Assembly (NCBI GenBank): GCA_963965975.1
Contig: OZ014413.1
Span: 498,501 to 562,500 of the forward strand
Length of the DNA: 64,000 nt
DNA from: Xestospongia bergquistia
Taxonomy: Eukaryota; Porifera; Demospongiae; Haplosclerida; Petrosiidae
Direction of reading: 5' to 3'
The position numbers and the translations under genes were made by a program. The notes under the pieces are model-generated. The model worked only from the letters and a program-made list of their open reading frames with translations, was not told the DNA's origin and did no database searches. This document shows, piece after piece, positions 27,501 to 39,200 of the stretch; the stretch's first letter is position 1; each line of letters starts with the position of its first letter.

Positions 27501-28301
27501 GACAGAGAGAGAGGAAATAATAAGTTTACACCTTTAAGGAGTGTACTAACCTTCCCAGAGCACAGAGAGCTAATCCAATGACATATTGCACCTGATGATT
27601 CATATCACTTTATGAAAGGAAAAACAAAACAATTAAAACTAATAAACAATAATAATATGTACAACATAGTCTAAATACCACACATTACATGTCCATACTG
27701 TTGTGTACTGTACTGACTTTTTCATTGAATTAGTTATCAACAGATGTACGTCCTGTCTTTCATCCAGTAACATCATGGCTCCCAAATATCCAACGCGTTT
27801 ATCAGCAAACTTTGTACTAGCTATTAACTTAAGACACTCCAACTACATAATATAAAATGACTTTCATAACTCTGTTCTTATATTTTCATATTTCCATTCC
27901 AATAACTTAAAAAAACCTAATACCATTTTTAAAATCATAGTCCTACATTCTCATATTTCCATTCCTATATTTCCACAAGTCCATTCCTTCATAACCTCAT
28001 TCCAATACCATCACATTCCCATTCTAGTCCACTTGAATCCCATACTGACAAATACATGCACATATAAAATACATTAATAGTAGTATATCTACATGTATAC
28101 CTGTCCAAAGTGGGCGGGGTATCCCATCATATGTATATAGAGTAACTTGGCAACATTCCGAGCTCTTGCATCGTTGTCTTCCTCTTTGAATGAGGTACGA
28201 ATGAGAGCACATTCTTTGTTGATAAGATCTCTCTCATCTTGTGCCGTATGACATGCTCTGATGGCACGAATGAGGTCCCTTAGTCTATACTGTGAGGGCA
28301 T
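23224..28301 (-). CDS. AP1G1: AP-1 complex subunit gamma (gamma-adaptin)
   Basis: Twenty coding exons (minus): 28101-28301, 27718-27842, 27551-27607, 27112-27196, 26838-27011, 26559-26654, 26430-26510, 26142-26296, 25808-26062, 25573-25627, 25408-25530, 25249-25332, 25083-25192, 24723-24845, 24552-24666, 24363-24501, 23968-24078, 23755-23915, 23608-23706 and 23224-23328; 817 aa, against 822 in human. The adaptin head includes [33 protein letters not shown] and [19 protein letters not shown]. The hinge (about 614-696) has clathrin-box motifs ALLDLLGG and ALLDLLDLN plus LMDLLSG. The gamma ear starts with [14 protein letters not shown] and has [10 protein letters not shown]. Known role: AP-1 cargo adaptor at trans-Golgi and endosomes. 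An AG lies directly before the ATG, so a 5' UTR intron is likely. Divergent with RBM27. Introns 4, 7 and 19 carry long microsatellites. Confidence 0.97.
23329..23573. repeat. GA/GACA microsatellite in the last AP1G1 intron
   Basis: About 245 bp of GAGA and GACAGA on the plus strand. On the sense strand it is a pyrimidine tract reaching to the CATAG acceptor of the last exon. All reading frames here (Ser-Leu or Arg-Glu repeats) are artefacts of the repeat. Confidence 0.95.
26328..26424. repeat. GA microsatellite in AP1G1 intron 7
   Basis: (GA)n with GACA interruptions, starting on the sense strand a few bases after the donor of exon 26430-26510. Confidence 0.95.
27200..27513. repeat. GA/GACA/GAAAA microsatellite in AP1G1 intron 3
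   Basis: About 314 bp of GAGACAGAGACAG-type repeat with GAAAAGAGAG spacers that recur as larger blocks of about 80-120 bp. It reaches the acceptor of exon 27112-27196. Confidence 0.95.
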
Positions 28302-28906
28302 CTGGAAAATGGATGGATACGATAATGTATGGATGTATAGGTAGAAAATAAATGAATAGTAGAGTTAATGGATGTATACTTTAGTGAATGGATGTATGAT
28401 TGTTAAATGAATAGATTAATAAAAAATTACAAACAATTAACAATCTTAATGAGCTATAATAGATGAATAGATTTATCAATAGATGCATAAATAAAACAAT
28501 ACAACATCTTAAAATACCTTGTTTTAAAAAAAACAGACAAAAGGCGCAAGTGAGAAAATGATCTTCAAAGCGTGACAGTCAATTACAGATTATTATGACA
28601 ATGCTAGCAGTGTTAACTGATAGGAAGTAGCTCTGCTTACGACGCCATTTTCTACTAATGCAAAAAAAGCAGATCACCCCACCCAGTCAGGTAGGTGTGG
28701 TCAAATTAAGAAAAGGCGTGTTTTTTGACAAAAACACGCCTATTTAAATTGAGCATGCTTTAAAGGAGTCTGGAAAAAGAGTATTAAATTCTTTCAAAAT
28801 CTTGTTTTCCTGAGGTCACTTCAGTTTACAGTCAGTATATTTAACTAGTAAACATATTTGAGGTGGTGAATAATATTTATAAATTGTTTTCTCAGTCTTT
28901 GACAAG
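28302..28906. promoter_or_regulatory. Shared upstream region AP1G1 / RBM27
   Basis: 605 bp between divergent start codons. Both starts are closely preceded by an AG acceptor-like site (28302 on minus, CTCAG at 28891-28895 on plus), so noncoding first exons probably lie near 28560-28800. A GC-richer core is at 28545-28690. A perfect 12-bp stem with 4-nt loop (AGGCGTGTTTTT / AAAAACACGCCT) is at 28714-28741. Confidence 0.5.
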
Positions 28907-31900
28907 ATGCATATAAGGGATATTGAAAAACTTAAAGTTTGGCTTTTAAAGAAGTTGCAACCTTTGTAAGTTAATAGATAAGTTTTTAGTGATGTCTGTT
29001 GATTACAAGCTGGTCCTCAAACTCATACATTGAGACATACCAATGTTTGGGAATGAGACTACTATATTAGTTGTATGTATATTACTCATTAGTTGTATGA
29101 ACAGAAAAATATTGTCCTATTTTAAATTATTTATTTTTATTTCCAATTAATTGACATTTGTTTATACATCCATTTCTCAGTTCATGCATCCATTACTCTG
29201 CTCGTGTGTCCATTTATCACTATGCTTCCATTATTTGTTCCTAGATGTGATGCTGATCCAGCTGCTCTTTCAAAATATATCGTTGCTCTGTTACGGAAGG
29301 AAAAACCTCGTTCAGCATTGAAAGAACTTTGTGTAAATCAATTAGAAGTATTTCTATCAAAAGGTATGCTAATCATGTGATCAGTCACATGACTAGATTC
29401 ATAAATCACATGACAGTCAGACATCATATGATTTCTTTATTTTAGAAACACCATCTTTTGTTGATAAATTATTTCGAAGTTTAGACAGTGAGTCTTATTT
29501 GACAGGTGCTGATGATCACGAGACCACTCCCCCTTTGAATGCTTCTAGTAGTAATAGTAGTGGTGATAGTGGGCGGAGTGGAGGGGGTGTGGTCAATAGT
29601 GAGTCGCCCTTATTAGGTTCGGATCGAGTAGTTATTGATCATCGACGTCAGTCTGAAGATATAAGACACAGAGAGGTAATGGATTAATAGATGAACAAAT
29701 GGATGTATGGTAGATCAAGTAATAACTGAAATGGATGTATGGTAGATCAAGCAATAACTGAAATGGATGTATGGTAGATCAAGTAATAACTGAAATGGAT
29801 CTATGGTAGATCAAGCAATAACTGAAATGGATCTATGGTAGATCAAGCAATAACTGAAATGGATCTATGGTAGATCAAGCAATAACTGAAATGGATCTAT
29901 GGTAGATCAAGCAATAACTGAAATGGATCTATGGTAGATCAAGCAATAACTGAAATGGATCTATGGTAGATCAAGCAATAACTGAAATGGATCTATGGTA
30001 GATCAAGCAATAACTGAAATAGATGTGTATAGTTCGATGATTATGAGAAATGGATCAATAACAATGGACACTAACTTTATATTCTATTTAGGTTGATGAC
30101 GATGATCGTGACTTTCGTCGAGCTCATTATCGTCACGACTCCTCCCCCTCATTTACTTACCCTCGTCCTGGAGGAGTAGGAGGGACCAATACTGCAATAG
30201 AAAGAAACAAAAAGAAAATTGAAATAGAGCCACCACGACGTTCAATTAGACAAAGACTAGGATACAGAGAAGAAGAGAGAAGGTAAAAAAAGACAAAATA
30301 CATTACATTAGTTATTATATAATTACGGAAGCTGCAGACGGACATTCTAATTCCTATTTCTTGTTTCTTCCGCGAACATTGGCGCATTTAAAAATCCCAA
30401 TTACCGACCAGTTAGTGAATTCAAATTTCTTATTCCTATTTCCATTTTTGGCATGTGTGGCATTCTAGTTGTTACTTAATAAAATGCGGAGCGTGAGTAC
30501 CATGAGCTGTCTCTTAGAATCGAGCGCCAGTGAGATGTTTCCAGTTAGGTTGGGTCCCTGACTTTGGTTGTATATTGTAGGTCTATTATTTAGGGAAGCC
30601 GAGGACGGACATTAAAACTCCGTATAATCCCATTTCATTGAAATTGGAAATAGCAATTGGAATGTCCGTCTGAGGCTTCTATATATTATACATATAGCTC
30701 CTAATAGTATATAGCTCTTAATTGTATATAGCTCCTAATAGTATATAGCTCCTAATTGTATATAGCTCCTAATAGTATATAGCTCCTAATTGTATATAGC
30801 TCCTAATAGTATAATAGCATTCACTTACATTGAATATAAGTGCAGCTGTAGTTTACATATAGTACATGTTTGGTGATAGTTAATATAATCACAACAGACT
30901 TACTAGATTATAATACTTCCTAATGAAATTTGTCATTATTGTAATATTAAATATTTACATGTACATGTAATACCATGACATCATTATGACATCATTAGGC
31001 GTAGGAGACCTAGGAGTCGTAGTCGAAGTCGTAGTAGTACACCTGATAGGAACAGTAGTCCATCGCCAAGTACCACACCCACTGGAGAATTGGATAATGA
31101 CAGAGGACATCGTAAACGTGTGCATAGTGAACCAATGGGTGGAGTCAGTAACGATTTAAAACCTGTTGCTAAGAGACAGAGATGTAAAGATTATGATGGT
31201 AAATAAAGCACAAATTAAAGAGCATACCCCTTTTAATTATCTGTTTCTTTAATAGAAAAGGGGATGTGTCTATTAGGAGAACAATGTCCTTATGACCACG
31301 GCAATGACCCTCTTGTAATTACAGGGATTCCCTCATACCCTCCTCCTCCATTTCCATTAACAATGCCACCTCCACCCCCGCCTAATTTACCGCCATTTCC
31401 TCAGGGATCATCTGGTTTATTACTACCTTCATTAGTGCCTCCATCAGGAGGAGCATCCCCTTCAAGTAAGCCACACCCACAATTAGAGATTTGTTCCCTT
31501 TTGTCATAACATGTATTACATATTGACATTACTTTAATTTTTATTTAGGAACAGATGGTTATAATCCTGAAGACCCGTCCCTTACAGCTGGCACTAACCC
31601 TCCCCCACTACCTCCCCCTCCACCACCACCTTCCCTATTACCACCACAAATGCCATTAAGACCTGCTTTTCCACCCTCCCTACCAGGTAAATTTATTATA
31701 TCAAACCACACCCACTAAACATTAATTACATGTATTTTTACATGTAGGTTTACCAGGTATGCCACCATTACCTCCTCCTCTTCACTCTAATATACCCAAC
31801 CCTGCGCTACCTAGTGCATTTACACCTGTAAATGCTAAAGCTCCACCCATTGCCCCACCCATTCCAAGGTAGTAATTAATAATATTTAATTTATTAAATA

Positions 31901-32074
31901 TTGTACATTTTATATAGACCACCTGTTAATAATTTTGGAGGAATGGGCGGAGTCAGGCACCCCTCTCGTCCTAGTGATACTATTGTATTGAGGAAGGTCC
32001 CACGTGATTTAAATACTATTACAAAATTAAGTGGATATTTTGAACGATTTGGGACTATTGTGAATTTACAGGTA

Positions 32075-32124
<50 letters not shown>

Positions 32125-34944
32125 ATAATAATCCATTCTATTTTTCAGGTACGCTATGAGAATTGTCCAGAATCAGCTACTGTCCAGTTCTCTTCACCAG
32201 CTGAGGCTAAAGCTGCTCATGACTGTACTGAAGCTGTTTTAAATAACAGATTTATTCGAGTTTATTACCTCAAAAACACTGGTCCACTATCTAATACTAG
32301 TAATACTAGTAATACTGGTAATACTGGTAATACTGGACATAATAGAACAGACCATCGAAATAATGTAAGGAAAATATAACATTATGTTCTTAATAATAAA
32401 AGTACAGAGTACAGAGATATCCTCAATATAGAAGTTATATAATATACTAAATTTAGTACTAGACTAGACCAAGTGTCCTGAAGATAGATGGCGTCCTTTA
32501 TTAAGACATTCCTCTATGCATTTAATATGTATTCTTTCTCTCTACAGATTACTCCATTCAATGTTAGTCGTCCTCCATTATCAACTCAATACAATGCCAT
32601 ACCCACTGTAAGTCTGTTCTAATTAATTTCTAATTAATTCTTTCAATTTCCAGACACAATCAACTACATATGTCACTCCATCACAAGCCCCTCCCACTTC
32701 ATCAACTATGACATCACATGTTCAATCCACTTACAACCAACCACGCAAGTCACAAAAACCAGTCAAACCTGCTGCCAATCTTAAGAGACTAGAACTACAA
32801 AAGAAAACGCAATCATTACTGGAATCACAAATACAACAACAAAAGGTAATTAAACTTATTATATATTCATAGTTAATGACCACACCCTTCATTAAATTAT
32901 TTTAATATGTATAGCTGTTATTAATGAAACTAGAGAAAAGTGGGAAGTCGTTATCTTCAGAAGAAAGAGATAAAGTAATGGAGGTCAGTATGTACCTGTA
33001 CATGTGTAGTGTTGCTATGGTAACAGCTAATATATATTGCAGTAGAATCTCTGCAAGTAATCTTTACATTAAATACTAATCAACTTCTTAAAAGAGTAAA
33101 CTCCTTTAATTAAGAATTAAAAGAAAGTTTCAATTATTACATGTAAATTTATTTATCATGATGTCTCTATATTATATCATTTTGTGTCATTTTTTGTACA
33201 GACTCTAAAAAGTTTATCTTCAAATATTTTAAAGTTAAAGGATACACTTTCCTCAGCTACTAAAACAGCTTCTATTAAACCAGCTCCTCCCAGAGGAAAA
33301 AGACACACCTCCTTGTCCTCACCAACCACACCCACTGTATCATTACAGGAAAAGGCAGACCAACTACGAAATGAGGTACATTGATAACATTTGTACATGT
33401 CTATTTATAGTACAATGACTGTCTACATATCTATTTATAGTGCAATGACTAATGCTACATGTCTATTTATAGCACAATGACTAATATTACATATCTATTT
33501 ATAGCACAATGACTAATACAATTGTCTATTTATAGCACAATGACTAATATTACATATCTATTTATAGCATAATGACTAATACTACATGTAACTTTTTAGG
33601 CTCATAAACTTGGTATTCTAGCCCCTACGTCTACAACAGTTGCTCCCATTGGTTCAGTTAATGCTCCGCCCACTTCAGGTAGAGACCCTCCCAGTGATGT
33701 TAAGAAGAAAGTAGATAACAAAACTCGTCAACTGTTAGTAATTAATGTGGAAGACAAAGATGCTTTAGTGAAGTATTTTGAGGTAATTAATTGTTGTTGC
33801 TATGGTAACATTATTACATAAATACATGTACATGATTATCTATTGTTGCTATGGTAACATTTTAATACTTGATTACATGGAATACATCTACACGATTATC
33901 TATTGTTGCTATGGTAACATTAATATAGGATTACATGGAATACATGTACATGTATTTCTGTCTCTTTCATAGTCTTTTGGTGGACTCAATCAAATTGAGA
34001 GAGATCCAGAAAATTCTAAAAATTATATTTTCACTTTCAAAAACAGAACAATAGCTGAAAAGGTAAAAATCTACCTATCAATCCATTCTATGTATCCATT
34101 TAGTAATGTTATTAGTTCTACAATGTATCCATTTAGTAATACTATGTATCCATTAGTCCTATTATGTATCCATTTAGTAATGTTATTAGTTCTACAATGT
34201 ATCCATTTAGTAATACTATGTATCCATTAGCGCTATTATGTATCCATTTAGTAATGTTGCTTTCTTATTGCAATTCTCATACATATATCCATTAACTCTT
34301 TCTTATGCGTCCATTATAGGCAGTCAAAGGTTCTTTATTTCAAGGCAAGCCGCTAATAATGAAATGGTACATCCCCAAAGCCCCACCCACTCCACCCACA
34401 CCAATTACACCTACAATGACCACACCTACTGTATCTACCACTACTCCTGCATCTGTTCTTGAAGTACATACAGCAGATCATGTGACTGATCATGTGATCA
34501 CCATTGAAGAGACCTCAACAAGAAAGACTGTACCTGATTGTGTGACAACAACAAAGTCTCCCCCTTCATCTCTAACATTATTGAATGAGGTAAACGAATA
34601 AATGGATTAATGAAAGAATGAATGGATGGATAGGCTGACATAAATGGACACATAAGGTTACATGTAAAGACATTGTAATCTATTGTACATAAAGTAGGTG
34701 CATATAAAACCACACCCACTCATAAACATGCACATGTACATATGATGGATGGTTCGAATCAAGGTAGGTTTTTATATGTGTGTTGCCATAACAACAGCTA
34801 CAAGACCTTCAAGAATTAGAAGCAGAGCTTCAAGTTAATACCCCTCTTGAGGTACTCACTCCTAACCAGTCTAAACCGAGGGTAGTTCACCTCCTGGACG
34901 ATGATGACGATGAGGAGTTTGATGAAAGATCATGGCGACATTAA
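28907..34944 (+). CDS. RBM27: RBM26/RBM27-type RNA-binding protein
   Basis: Eighteen exons: 28907-28965, 29245-29363, 29446-29675, 30092-30282, 30999-31198, 31256-31465, 31549-31686, 31748-31868, 31918-32071, 32149-32364, 32548-32607, 32654-32845, 32915-32983, 33202-33375, 33600-33782, 33973-34062, 34320-34589 and 34798-34944; 940 aa in phase. The N-terminal PWI-like fold starts MHIRDIEKLKVWLLKKLQ and continues CDADPAALSKYIVALLRKEK. Then follow an RS-rich part, a CCCH zinc finger (CKDYDEKGMCLLGEQCPYDH, about 262-281), a proline-rich region, and an RRM (TIVLRKVPRDLNTITKLSGY). Next come coiled-coil helices and a degenerate second RRM (RQLLVINVEDKDALVKYFE), then an acidic tail ending FDERSWRH. 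Known role: the vertebrate paralogs link nuclear RNA to the PAXT/exosome pathway. This single gene appears to be the pre-duplication form, so the 26 versus 27 name is arbitrary. Confidence 0.95.
29694..30020 (+). repeat. 32-bp minisatellite in RBM27 intron 3
   Basis: About ten copies of a 32-bp unit containing AAATGGATCTATGGTAGATC and AAGCAATAACTG. The central copies are identical, which points to recent expansion. Confidence 0.95.
30327..30679. mobile_element. MITE-like element in RBM27 intron 4
   Basis: About 350 bp bounded by inverted repeats of some 33 bp. The left end is GAAGCTGCAGACGGACATT. The right end reads GAAGCCTCAGACGGACATT on the other strand; four mismatches over 33 bp. A third, direct-oriented GAAGCCGAGGACGGACATT occurs at about 30597. 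It has no coding capacity. The target-site duplication is unclear in the TA-rich flanks. Confidence 0.6.
30695..30812. repeat. 18/36-bp tandem repeat in RBM27 intron 4
   Basis: About six copies of TATAGCTCCTAATAGTA alternating with an AATTGTA variant, so a 36-bp two-part repeat. Confidence 0.9.
32074..32124 (+). repeat. CT microsatellite in RBM27 intron 9
   Basis: (CT)n of about 48 bp, starting four bases after the donor of exon 31918-32071; pyrimidine on the sense strand. Confidence 0.95.
33400..33590. repeat. Tandem repeat in RBM27 intron 14
   Basis: About five copies of a 36-40-bp unit with CTATTTATAGCACAATGACT. It ends close to the acceptor at 33599. Confidence 0.9.
34080..34260. repeat. 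Tandem repeat of TATGTATCCATTTAGTAAT in RBM27 intron 16
   Basis: Repeated blocks with TATCCATTTAGTAATG and TTATTAGTTCTACAATG in a 100-bp higher pattern seen about twice. Confidence 0.85.
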
Positions 34945-35850
34945 CCATACCTACTTTGATGACCTATAATGCCATCATTACTATTAACTGATAACTGAAT
35001 ACACTATTTTACATTACCTTATATTACCATGGCAACATCTGTTGCTATGACAATGTAGAATTATTTAATCATTGCTATTACCTTGCTAAACTTTGATTTT
35101 GGAATATTATTAACACTTTATTTAATTTTAACCTTTACAATGGTTATCAGTAAAAAAACTTAAGACCATGGTTTAAAAAAAAGAATTTAAGGGAAAAAGA
35201 CATATTTTAAAAAAAAGAAAAAAAACAATGAAGAAAAAAAGATTAAAAAATGAAAAAGAGAGACCATGGCACTAAAAATGCTCCGTTTATTTTTTCTTTT
35301 ATTTTATTTTTTTAAATTGACAGAAGATGATCTCAACTTGGAATCATTGTCATATTACATCTGTTAATATAGACATCATTCATCTGTCCATCCATCCATC
35401 CATCAATTCTCTTATCATTACTATCTTTTCATATATCCATGTATTGTTAATAATGTATTATATTATCAATTCTAGGTAATAAATTCAATAAACCAGTCAT
35501 AAATGAATTAATAAATTCACAATTTTCTGAATATGCTAAAATGTTCCATTAGGTTTAGAATCATTAGCAACAGATACAGTACCATTATTAACCCTATGAC
35601 ACATAGTGATGTCATCATACAGTACAATTTACATCATACATCAAGAAGCACTATGACTGTACTATATGATACAGTTGACTTTATTCTGTAAAAATCAAGA
35701 AAGATCAATGAGAATATTTCAACTAATTACTATAGTGTGTTCTTATATTAATGACTGATGAATATAAATATTATGATGACAGTAAAGATGCAGTTTCAAA
35801 CTCCATCTTTAATAAATTTTACTGCCACGACCAATAATTAAGTTAATTTT
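34945..35850. other. RBM27 3' region and intergenic
   Basis: No gene seen. It holds A-rich tracts at 35160-35270. The segment 35308-35400 recurs, diverged, at about 47960-48140, on the far side of the tandem array. The two copies bracket 12.6 kb. Confidence 0.6.
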
Positions 35851-36100
35851 CACAAAGGCGCCAAATTTGTGTGGAAGAAATTTGATTGGCTAATGTTTGT
35901 TATTCCACTCACATGATGTATTTGTTATTCTCTATTGGAGACACATTGTCTCTCATGGAGTCACAATGTCTCTCATGGAGTCACATTGTCTGTCTTATCA
36001 CACCATACAATAAGCACAAGGTTCTCTCAGTATTTAAAGCTGAATGCAAAGTGTGAAATCCTTTCATTCTGTTCTAGTGTACTCTCTCTCTCTTCTCTGC
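35850..36100 (+). promoter_or_regulatory. Possible promoter of the tandem-array transcript
   Basis: GGCGCCAAATTTG at 35857-35869 is followed by GATTGGCTAAT (inverted CCAAT box) near 35883. Then come two near-identical stretches of TCTCATGGAGTCACA and a TATTTAAA (36030-36037). It lies just upstream of the first exon-like block of the array. Promoter function is inference. Confidence 0.35.
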
Positions 36101-36239
36101 TTGAAAAGGACTTAGGCCCTCTCTCTCCTCTCTCTCTCTGGACTGGCCAGATCCTTCAGCCTGTTCCATTGTAGTTTCTCCTCTACTCAGAAAGGATTTG
36201 GCCCTCTCTCACTCTCTTTCTGTGGACTGGCTCTCTGGA

Positions 36240-39200
36240 ACTGGCTCTGGCTGACTATTGCTGTGAGTCATGGTTGTCTTCTGCAACGATACTTGATAAG
36301 AAGGATGCGGAGTATTTCAGAACTAACGAATGTAGCTGCCTTCTGTGACTAATTAATACTGGGAAGGAGACCTTGCAGTGGAGATTGAATATTCTACTAA
36401 TAAAAATGCTGCCGATATTAATAGTGCTCATCTGTAAAAGGAGAGGTCTGCTACCAAACTGAAGAGCAGCTTGCTTTTAGTAGAGAACTTGAAATATTTT
36501 GCTACAAAAACTACACCTGGTAGGTTGAGTATTAATTAATTAAAAACACATACATGTAATATTTAGGAATGGAGACTATAGTTGTTTAATACTTCTTTTT
36601 ACAAGATATTTATTTCAATTTCAGAATTCTCAACCCAATGATGACAATGGATTGCTCTCTCTATAATGTATACTGATCCTTTCTATGATGATTGTATACA
36701 TACTATGGAACAGCTGGGAAGAAAAGACACTGAAAGAAAAGAAAGTGTCCTCTACTATCAATATCCATTGAAGAGATGTTGTGAACAGACGTCTAACTCT
36801 TTGTCAGAAATCAATTTCTTCAATCTACTACTGTTATATGAAGATGGATCATCTGCTGTGAGAATCATTTGTGAGGTGTCATTGTGGACCAAAGGACTGC
36901 TGGTATTTAAATGTAGACTATAACTAATATAGACTAGACTGAACATTTTACTAAACTATTAATAGTAATGTAGTATGGGGGGACAGAGTAAGCTAGTAGT
37001 AGACAATATAGGGTACTTATTATTAATCAGGTAGTGTTTAGGTGTATAGCAAATAGTAACTAGTAATAATTCTTACTGTAATAAATTATAAATCTAGAAT
37101 TTTTTAGAAAGTACTGGTAATTTTTTTGTTTTGTAATCTATTTTTTTCTGTAATCTAGTATTATTTATAAACTAGTATAAGTATAGAATAGGTAGTCATC
37201 TTCAGCAAGAATCTACCATTATTGTCTACCATTGTTCTGGGACTCTACTATGAAGATTGAAAGAAATTGATTTCTCAATGTAGTTAGATGTACTGTTCAC
37301 AATATCATTCAATGTTCTTTCTCTACTGTTAAAAATAGTCTACAATTATTATCATGTAAGTTTACAGTCTATTATAATAATATGTTAGATATTAATTTAT
37401 TTTATTTTTTATAGCATAGGAATATTTTCTACCATGTGGATGATGTGTCCTCTGCTGTCACGATGTATTTCTAAAGAGATCTTTGTGGACAAAAGGACTA
37501 CTGTTCTATTGATGCTGACAACCACACAAGAACTTGATCATTCCATGGTAAAGAAATGTGAGTAATGTAATAATGGATGGGCTAGTGGGTTAAGGTAACT
37601 GGTAAGATAAGATTACTACATTTCTATTTAATAGATAGTCTTTAGATGAAGACATTAATAGGTAATCTAGACTGGTTGAATATCTGTCTTGCTAATTCTA
37701 TACACTGGACAAGTTGATGGCGAGTAGAGTGTCAATAGAGTTAGATGCTTTACCCTTTTACCAATTCCCTTGGAAGAAACACAGACTTTTGATGTGATAA
37801 CCTCTTGTAGGAAGAGAAGCTTCCATGTAATGGAGAAGACAAATGTGAGTTTGAACTAACTGGTACAATAAGCATTAATTAGAACCTACTCTGGCTGACT
37901 ATTGCTGTGACATTGCAGTGGAGATTCTACTAATGGTGCTGATATAATAGTAATGATATCTAATGGAGAAGTCTGCTACCAAACTGAAGACCAGCTTGCT
38001 TTTGATGCTGTAAAGTTTTGCTACAAAAACTACCTGGTAGGTTGAGCATTAATTAAAAACACATACATGTAATATTTAAGAATGGAGACTATAGTTCTTT
38101 AATACTTTTTTTACAGATATTTATTTCAATTTTCAGAATTCACAACCCATGCAATGCTGACAATGGATTGCTCTCTATAATGTATACTGATCCTTTCTAT
38201 GATGATTGTATACATACTATGGAACAGCTGGGAAGAAAAGATATTCAGTTCCATTGTTAAAGTCTACCAAAGATCGAAAGAAAAGAAAGTGTCCTCTACT
38301 ATCAATAGTCATTAAAAAGAGATATTGTGAACAGACGTCTAACTCTTTGTCAGAAATCAATTTCTTCAATCTACTACTGTTATATGAAGATGGATCATCT
38401 GCTGTGAGAATCATTTGTGAGGTGTCATTGTGGACCAAAGGACTGCTGGTATTTAGATGTAGGCTATAACTAATTGAACATTTTACTAAACTATTAATAG
38501 TAAAGTAGTATGGGGGGATAAGCTAGTAGTAGACAATATAGGCTACTTATTAATTAGGTAGTGTTTAGGTGTATAGCAATAGTAACTAGTAATAATTCTT
38601 ACTGTAATAAATTATAAATCTAGAATTTTTTAGAAAGTACTGGTAAACTTTTTGTTTTGTAATCTATTTTTTCTGTAATCTAGTAATTTTAGTTATAAAC
38701 TAGTATAAGTATAGAATAGGTATAGATTCATCTTCAGCAAGAATCTACCATTGTTGTCTACCATTGTTCTGGGACTCTACTATGAAGATTGAAAGAAATT
38801 GATTTCTCAATGTAGTTAGATGTACTGTTCACAATATCATTCAATGTTCTGTCTCTACTGTCAAAAATAGTCTACAATTATTATCATGTAAGTTTACAGT
38901 CTATTATAATGCTCTATGTTAGAAATTATTTTTTTTTTAATAGCATGGGACTATTTTCTACCATGTGGATAGATGTGTTGTTAGAGACATGGTACATGTC
39001 CTCTGCTGTTATGATGTGTTTCTAAAGAGAATCTTTGTGGACAAAAGGACTACTGTTCTATTGATGCTGACAACCACACAAGTACATGATCATTCCATGG
39101 TAAAGAAATGTGAGTAATAATGGATGGGCTAGTGGGTTAAGGTAACTGGTAAGATAAGATTACTACATTTCTTTTTAATAGGTAGTGTTTAGATGAAGAC

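Noticed and set aside
34745-34765. GGTTCGAATC resembling a tRNA B box
   Set aside because: No matching A box, acceptor stem or cloverleaf around it.
38206-38469. 87-codon frame repeated at 41264 and 44318
   Set aside because: Its upstream part has stops within the same exon-like block, and the frame is broken in units A at 39.7 and 42.8 kb. The repetition follows from the DNA array.
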